From assembly GCF_000149955.1 (NCBI RefSeq), contig NW_017264846.1, positions 230,499 through 294,498 on the forward strand: a stretch of DNA of 64,000 bases. The letters are read 5' to 3'. Each line of letters starts with the position of its first letter. Position 1 is the stretch's first letter. Positions 61,562 to 64,000 of this stretch are shown piece after piece. The notes under the pieces were generated by a model. It was not told the DNA's origin. It did not search any database and worked only from the letters and a program-made list of their open reading frames with translations. Made by a program: the position numbers and the translations under genes. Source of the DNA: Fusarium oxysporum f. sp. lycopersici 4287 (lineage: Eukaryota > Ascomycota > Sordariomycetes > Hypocreales > Nectriaceae).

Positions 61562-62298
61562 TATAATTTTATTTAGACTTCATTTTGGCTGAAAGCTGAT
61601 GCTTATCTTGGTGTATCGGGAAAAGAAGCCGAGCCACGCCATTCTGACCCGAGCCTCGGTTTGCCTAAGCTACTGTAAACTTGACGACTTGCACCCGATA
61701 AATAGCACAATCTACCTGAGGCGATAATGCAGAGAATATGGGTAGGTTAAGAATATCTAATTGAAACGTCCTCTCCTCTTCTGCTCTTCAAATATCTTCA
61801 ATCCGAAACATTACGCCGGTCTTCGGAACTCCGAGTCAGATTTTCGCAACAATTCTACAGATATATAGCAGCTTCTCCCTTGATACATCTCACTATGGCA
61901 ACAATGGCTTCAGGTAATTTCTTCATGTCGGCCCTTGACAAAGGTTCAGGGCCGAGCCTCGGGTTCTTACAATGCGGATGCCTCTCTCTTCACCATAAAG
62001 GGTATTCTTATAAAGCGCAAAGTCCAGGGACTTGGAAGTTCACCGCCAACTCCTGGTAGCTCTTAAACATCCTTTATGCAATTCCATAGGACGCCACTCT
62101 CGCCGGTCGCCCTGCCCCCAAAGCAGTAGCTAGTAGACCAACTGACGTAATTAATGTATGATGGGGACAGGCTTTCATGGTAAATTTAGAGATATGCTCT
62201 AACCATCTCAGAAAAAGTGACCTAAACATCAAGAGGGTCAATACAACAGACATAATAGCACACACACAGTTTGCACAGGACTGGAAACATACAGTTGG
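61562..62298. other. Unassigned DNA
   Basis: No recognisable frame, repeat or RNA gene between the Tc1 element and the LTR at 62299. Confidence 0.35.
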
Positions 62299-62494
62299 TG
62301 TTGGAAAATCCGGGGATCCCCCTTCCCTTCAGGATTCAGACTAACAGTCTGAAAGTCCTAGATTTAAAGTTTAAAGTCCTAGATGAAATCATTTAGAGAT
62401 ATAAACCTGAGAAGAACTCTCATCTCACTAATGAACAATCAAGTTTCATAAAATATGTATTTTCACCTAGCACTACTGCGCAATATAAACAACA
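62299..62494 (+). repeat. LTR family A, copy 3
   Basis: It runs from TGTTGGAAAATCCGG to AATATAAACAACA, 196 bases, and is almost identical to copy 1 (21664). The flanking 5-mers GTTGG and CTGAA differ, so no target duplication is visible. Its right edge directly meets LINE reverse-transcriptase coding sequence, which suggests insertion into the LINE followed by loss or recombination on the other side. Confidence 0.88.
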
Positions 62495-64000
62495 CTGAAG
62501 GCGCTCCGTACAGCGCTGGGAAGCGGGCCGTGTATCGTGTTGGTGAGTCCTCGCAGATGGTAGGCGACAGCCTGTGACTTAGCCGTCCACTTCTCTGCGT
62601 GAACTCGGAATGACAGGCTGCTGTCCAGCCAAATGCCTAGCCAGCGCATTGCTGCCTCGGGGTGCTTCTCGACGTCGCCATGGCGTATTGCCGGTGCGGT
62701 CTCGAGCTTGCTCCGAGAGAAGTGCATGACTTCGGTCTTCTTGGGGTCGAAAGATACCCCGTTTGCGGCGCCCCAGCGGACCATTTCTTCGACAGAACGT
62801 GATGCCGCAGCGGCCGTTTCCTCGACCGTGTCGCCGACGCACAGGATGGCTGTGTCATCTGCATAGCCGAACCGGCCTTGATGGTTGCTCAGTCGGTAGA
62901 TGGGCTCTGTATATAACAGAAAGAGGATCGGCGATACCGGCGATCCCTGAGGGAGACCGCACTGGAGAGGAAAGAGCGGGGTGATTGTATATTGGTACCT
63001 AACACAGGCAGATCGGTCATCCATAAAGGATTTGGTCCATCGGGCGAGATGTTCGGGCTAGCCTTGTTCCCGAAGTCGCAGAATCAGTCTGTTGCGCAGG
63101 ACAGTGCCGAACGCGCCTTGGATATCCATCGTGACCAGCGTGGACACCTTGCGAGCAAATGCCTCCTCAATGTCGTGAACTAGGGCGGCTACGAGGTCTG
63201 TTGCAGACCTCTTTGGAAGCGCTCCAGCTTGTTGCGGGTGAAGGACTCCATAGTGAATGCATATCCACGCGAGACGGCGCGCGACTAACCGTTCCAGTCC
63301 CTTGCCGAGACAGGAGAGCAGAGAGATAGGTCGCCAGGCTCGCGGGTTCGTCAGGTCCCTGCGTCCAGGTTTGGCGATCATGACCACCTCGGCCGCTCTG
63401 AAAGGCTTTGGGTGGTGGCCCATGGCCAGGCATTCCTCGAAGAGGCGGCGAACGTGTGTTCCGATAATATGCCATACTGCTGTGAGGAGCTTGACTGTGA
63501 TGTTATCTGCCCCCGGCGATGTATTCCCGGTGCGGAGGGTCGCGTCCTGTGCTTCTTCTAGGGAGATTTCCTGCGGGAATGGGATCGTTTTGCGAGGGCT
63601 GACCTGGATCCAGGGATCCTGGATATCGTCCTCAGCTGTCCGACGCTCTAGAGTCGCTCGCCGGAGCGCATTGGCCTTGTCGAGCTGGGTTTCGCAGATC
63701 ACGTTGTTTACTTGGAGTGGAGGCGGTTGGAAGGCTCCTGGTGATCTCAGCCATCGGACGGCCTTGAAAACGGAGCTGCTATCTGAGAAGCTGTTGATCA
63801 GGTTCCGCCAATAGAGCCTTTTGGTGCGGCGGACCACACGGTGGAAATCTCGCTTGGCTATTTGAACCTCTTGGTTGAATCCGAGAGGGCACAGCCTTCT
63901 GATCGCGCGATACTCGGCAGCAGCAAGAGCGCACCCTTCGGTCCACCACGGAACATTGCGTGCTCCCTTCCTCGCAGGCAGGCCCGCTGCCTTTGCTGCT
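62495..64000 (-). pseudogene. LINE family B ORF2, reverse transcriptase part, runs off window
   Basis: The minus-strand coding sequence enters from beyond 64000 (a frame with WWTEGCALAAAEYRAIRRLC), continues at 63837-63058 with SPGADNITVKLLTAVW, KPGRRDLTNPRAWRPISLLS and TMDIQGAFGTVL, and changes frame near 63040 to 63024-62497 with QCGLPQGSPVSPILFLLYTE and the catalytic motif FGYADDTAILCVGD. It stops where LTR copy 3 begins, so the 3' end is lost. The frame change near 63040 also breaks it. The fragment at 42906-43841 belongs to the same family. Confidence 0.87.

Noticed and set aside
1..64000. The whole window as a giant Starship-type element
   Set aside because: No captain-type (DUF3435 tyrosine recombinase) gene was recognised and no long flanking repeats were seen; the edges may lie outside the window.

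Overview
The window looks like a repeat-rich, probably accessory, part of the genome of a filamentous ascomycete (Pezizomycotina). The basis is short introns of about 50-70 bases with GTATGT/GTGAGT/GTAAGT donors and CTAAC-like branch points, fungal regulator families (an FlbA-type RGS protein, bHLH and bZIP factors), and fungal transposon families. An Aspergillus/Penicillium or Fusarium relative is plausible, but the sequence alone does not settle the genus. Every coordinate and splice junction was read by eye.

Layout. 1-3.2 kb: a possible terminal exon and a two-exon membrane protein. 3.2-6.9 kb: piggyBac and hAT relics. 7.3-9.5 kb: a bacterial-type phosphoenolpyruvate synthase with an internal deletion. 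9.5-11.4 kb: an intact pogo-type element with TIRs. 11.8-15.6 kb: host genes (a lactate dehydrogenase-like gene with a hAT-type MITE just upstream, a small six-cysteine secreted protein, an internally duplicated hypothetical protein). 16.4-28.5 kb: a hAT element inserted in a TM-RING gene, a bHLH gene, a copia end, a short hAT element, piggyBac relics, a bZIP gene and solo LTRs. 31.9-46.8 kb: a second RING, bHLH and bZIP set, plus hAT, Tc1, pogo, MULE and LINE relics and an FlbA-like RGS gene with two stop codons. 46.9-50.0 kb: a 3.2 kb hAT with a nested solo LTR. 50.2-52.1 kb: a DJ-1/PfpI relic and a DOMON-cytochrome b561 gene. 53.2-57.7 kb: a nearly complete LINE. 58.2-59.9 kb: an intact host gene. 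60.2-64 kb: a Tc1 element, an LTR and a second LINE that runs off the end.

Main reading. RING(+), bHLH(-) and bZIP(+) occur twice in the same order and orientation, at about 16.4-27.9 kb and 31.9-46.8 kb. This looks like an old segmental duplication that transposons later inflated and damaged unevenly. Its members encode a possible membrane-bound ubiquitin ligase and two transcription factors, with an RGS (G-protein signalling) gene lying inside the second copy. The best transposon observation is that three hAT elements carry private subterminal words that fit one skeleton, TCnATTCnA, with n = C, A or G. This suggests that each transposase and its binding word diverged together.
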